The notes under the pieces: model-generated
Seen by the model: only the letters and a program-made list of their open reading frames with translations
Database searches by the model: none
What the model was told of the DNA's origin: nothing
Part shown: piece after piece, positions 62,395 to 64,000 of the stretch
Numbering within the stretch: position 1 is the stretch's first letter
How the letters are laid out: each line of letters begins with the position of its first letter
Made by a program: the position numbers and the translations under genes
Assembly (NCBI RefSeq): GCF_016917755.1
Contig: NZ_CP070326.1
Coordinates: 930,001 to 994,000, forward strand
Origin: Streptomyces noursei
Lineage (GTDB): Bacteria; Actinomycetota; Actinomycetes; Streptomycetales; Streptomycetaceae
DNA: 64,000 bases
Reading direction: 5' to 3'

Positions 62395-62763
62395 GCGTGC
62401 GGGCGGAGAAGGCGCCGGGCGTCACCTACGGCGTCTACCTCGGCCCACGCGAGGACCACGACGAAGACCTCGCCCCCTACGGCCCCACTTCGTCGGCGAC
62501 CTCGACTTCTTCGGAGCATCCGGTGCGGATGCACACCATCAGCACGACGGGAACGCCGGGGACGGCCGGACCTTCACCTTCGACATCACCGACACCCTGC
62601 GCACCCTCCGGCAGGCGGGCCTGTGGTCGGGTGAGGGCGTGCCGCCGGTCAGCGTGGCGCCCATCCCCAACGAGTCCGTCCCCGGTGCCGACACGGCGCA
62701 GCCGCCGCTCCCGGTCGCCGACGCCGCCCCGCAATTCGCGGAACTCACGATCGGCATGAACTG
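62395..62763 (+). pseudogene. Tyrosinase/polyphenol-oxidase-like C-terminal relic
   Basis: Frame 1: GVTYGVYLGPREDHDEDLAP Y; near 62480 the frame changes to HFVGDLDFFGASG, and RTFTFDITDTLRTLRQAGLW then PPVSVAPIPNE. This order (GVYL-VGDLDFFG-FDIT--LR-L---G) matches the beta-domain that follows the copper domain in tyrosinase-type proteins. The copper centre itself is absent. Confidence 0.5.
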
Positions 62764-63080
62764 ATCCGGGCGCCGACCCCGAACCGTCGTCACCTGTCGC
62801 ACCTCGGGCACAGACGCCCTCAACAACCGTGATGGCGCAGGTGAACACGGTGACGGCAGACTGACCGGACGCGGGACCTCTCGTAACAGGAAGACCTTGG
62901 CCTTGGCCGGTTTCCCTGCTTACGAGAGGCCCCGATCCTGTCATCAGGTCAATTCCCTGCAAACCACGGGAGATTGCGGGTGATTGACGGCATGTGCCAG
63001 GCCCATACGCCGCACTGGGGCGGCCGGCCGACATCCGGACCGGGGCGGCCGGGCCCCGCCCGAAAGGCCCGTCCCCCCCC
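62764..63080. other. Intergenic region
   Basis: 317 bp with no supported gene; presumed upstream region of the bL37-like gene. Confidence 0.4.
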
Positions 63081-63158
63081 ATGTCCAAGCGCGCCCGCAA
63101 GAAGAAAGCCCGCCGCAAGAAGAAGGCCAACCACGGCGGCAAGGCCAACCAGGGCTGA
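63081..63158 (+). CDS. 25-aa basic protein, bL37-like
   Basis: ATG to TGA gives MSKRARKKKARRKKKANHGG followed by KANQG. Lys/Arg 56 percent and the NHG(K) tail. It closely resembles the tiny actinobacterial ribosomal protein bL37 (about 24 residues, KRGRKKR-x-ANHGKRPN, from memory). No strong ribosome site except GAAAGG 12 nt upstream. Confidence 0.6.
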   Translation: MSKRARKKKARRKKKANHGGKANQG

Positions 63159-63242
63159 GCCACCGGGCGGGACGGCACCCCACCGCCCCGCTTCCTCCCC
63201 CTGCTGGGCCGCGCGTTCGACGGCCTCGCGCCGTGGGGGCAC

Positions 63243-63510
63243 ATGGGGTACGTCCACCGCGTTCCCGTGTTGCCGCCGCGTCCGCCTCGCGGGGTGACGG
63301 TGCGTCGGCTGCGGCCGAATGCTCCAGCGGTTGCCGCGCTGGGACCCGAGTCTGCCTGGATTCAGGCCAGTTGGGGTGGCCCGGAAGATCTTGCCGCTTC
63401 CGGTCACGGTGGGGCGGCCTTCGAGAAGGACCGTGTGCTCGCCCTGGCCTGCACGTACTTCCGCGGCAGTGCATACGAGGACGTCGCCTGCCTCACCGTC
63501 CCCCGACGCC
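63243..63510 (+). pseudogene. GNAT acetyltransferase fragment
   Basis: ALGPESAWIQASWGGPEDLA, then FEKDRVLALACTYFRGSAYE then DVACLTVP: the middle of a GNAT protein of the ASWGG family. After about 63505 the frame leaves the family; the acetyl-CoA loop is missing. It is followed without a gap by another remnant, so a deletion joined them. Confidence 0.7.
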
Positions 63511-63516
63511 ACGCCC

Positions 63517-63741
63517 GTGTTGCTGTCCCTTGAGGCGATGGACGACATCGGCAACGAGTACGTCGACTGGGGCGGAGCCTAGGGAGCCACCGCCGACGGC
63601 ACGCACACCCGAGGCACCATCTCCGCACAGCCCGCCCTCGCGCCCAAGGCATGCGAGATCCGCGTACGGCTCGCCTTCCTCCGCAATGACAAGGAGCACC
63701 CCTGCCATCTGATGCTGCGCACCTCGGCCACCACAGCCTGA
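63517..63741 (+). pseudogene. Remnant of a conserved beta-rich protein
   Basis: VLLSLEAMDDIGNEYVDWGG then A and a stop TAG at 63580-63582, followed in the same frame by TADGTHTRGTISAQPALAPK, ACEIRVRLAFLRNDKEHPC to a TGA at 63739. An internal stop breaks it. A similar frame order is common in streptomycetes, but the function is unknown. Confidence 0.5.
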
Positions 63742-63937
63742 GGTCGCGCCCGCCTCCGGTCCGTCCCACGGCCACCGTGTGCTTCTCCGCCCAGCGGTAC
63801 GCGTGGCGTCCGGCGGCCGTTCAGGGGACAGCTGCCGCCGTATCGACGAACACCTTGGCGGGATGACCGTGCCTGCGTACCCTGACCGGGCCATCGCATC
63901 GATGGCCGGATCTGGTCGCTGTACGACAGGAGCTCAC

Positions 63938-64000
63938 GATGGCCGCCTCCGCCCCTGCCGGTTCCGCTTCCGGCTCCGCGCGGCATCGCCTGCGGGCATG
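63938..64000 (+). CDS. Start of a gene running off the window
   Basis: ATG at 63938 behind GACAGGAGCTCACG. Encodes MAASAPAGSASGSARHRLRA to the window edge. Too little to identify. Confidence 0.4.

Noticed and set aside
1..64000. tRNA or rRNA genes
   Set aside because: No cloverleaf with a GTTCGAATC-type T-arm and no rRNA-like conserved stretch was noticed on either strand.

Overview
High-GC actinobacterial DNA, almost certainly from Streptomyces or a close relative. The signs are strong G/C bias at third codon positions, GTG starts behind GGAGG-type ribosome sites, and typical families: P450 with a 3Fe-4S ferredoxin, RsbW-like ATPases, RNHCP proteins, HelD, DUF1330, Ser/Thr kinase. The many transposase relics, truncated genes and regulator/enzyme pairs suggest an accessory (chromosome-arm-like) region. 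That placement is inference.

Layout. 1-1919 (minus): P450 (cut by the window edge), ferredoxin reductase and ferredoxin in one operon. 2162-2266: 15 tandem heptamers. 2934-5643: a secreted Gly/His-rich protein and a Tat-exported three-domain multicopper oxidase. 5993-10090: a compact stress/regulation block with two RsbW-like ATPases, a STAS protein, YjdM, a PPOx-like protein and two paralogous ArsR regulators, with shared palindromic operators. 10199-12700: a cut-off Nudix gene beside a decayed recombinase trio. 12933-17678: LysR with DUF1330, an acetyltransferase and tandem RNHCP genes. 18027-22733: FUSC remnant, universal stress protein, Rv1733c-like protein, and a lipoprotein with a sensor kinase. 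22805-24622: two frameshifted genes around one intact unknown.

25344-33381: phosphotransferase, SDR operon with a divergent ArsR-type repressor, XRE/membrane pair, P5CR-like, AKR, esterase and TetR genes. 33381-34550: an IS630-like element inserted exactly in the TetR stop codon. 35106-37804: membrane protein and a NarL-type two-component pair around a perfect dyad. 38179-39850: quinone oxidoreductase and IS debris.

40045-42162: an M-box (Mg2+) riboswitch, a short upstream ORF with a strong ribosome site, and a divergent NRAMP transporter whose metal-site motifs are altered. This is probably a magnesium importer and is the most interesting system here. 42265-44240: small unknown genes, a lone winged-helix protein and ArsR debris.

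44261-55338: regulator/enzyme pairs (TetR with NAD-epimerase, TetR with FAD monooxygenase), hydrolase, GntR, a secreted zinc metalloprotease, and remnants of IS110, IS5 and IS605-type elements. 56213-64000: Ser/Thr kinase, HelD-like RNA polymerase-recycling ATPase behind a palindrome, a secreted membrane-anchored protein, a tyrosinase-like remnant, a 25-residue bL37-like basic protein, acetyltransferase debris and the start of one more gene.

Identifications come from reading motifs, not from database searches.
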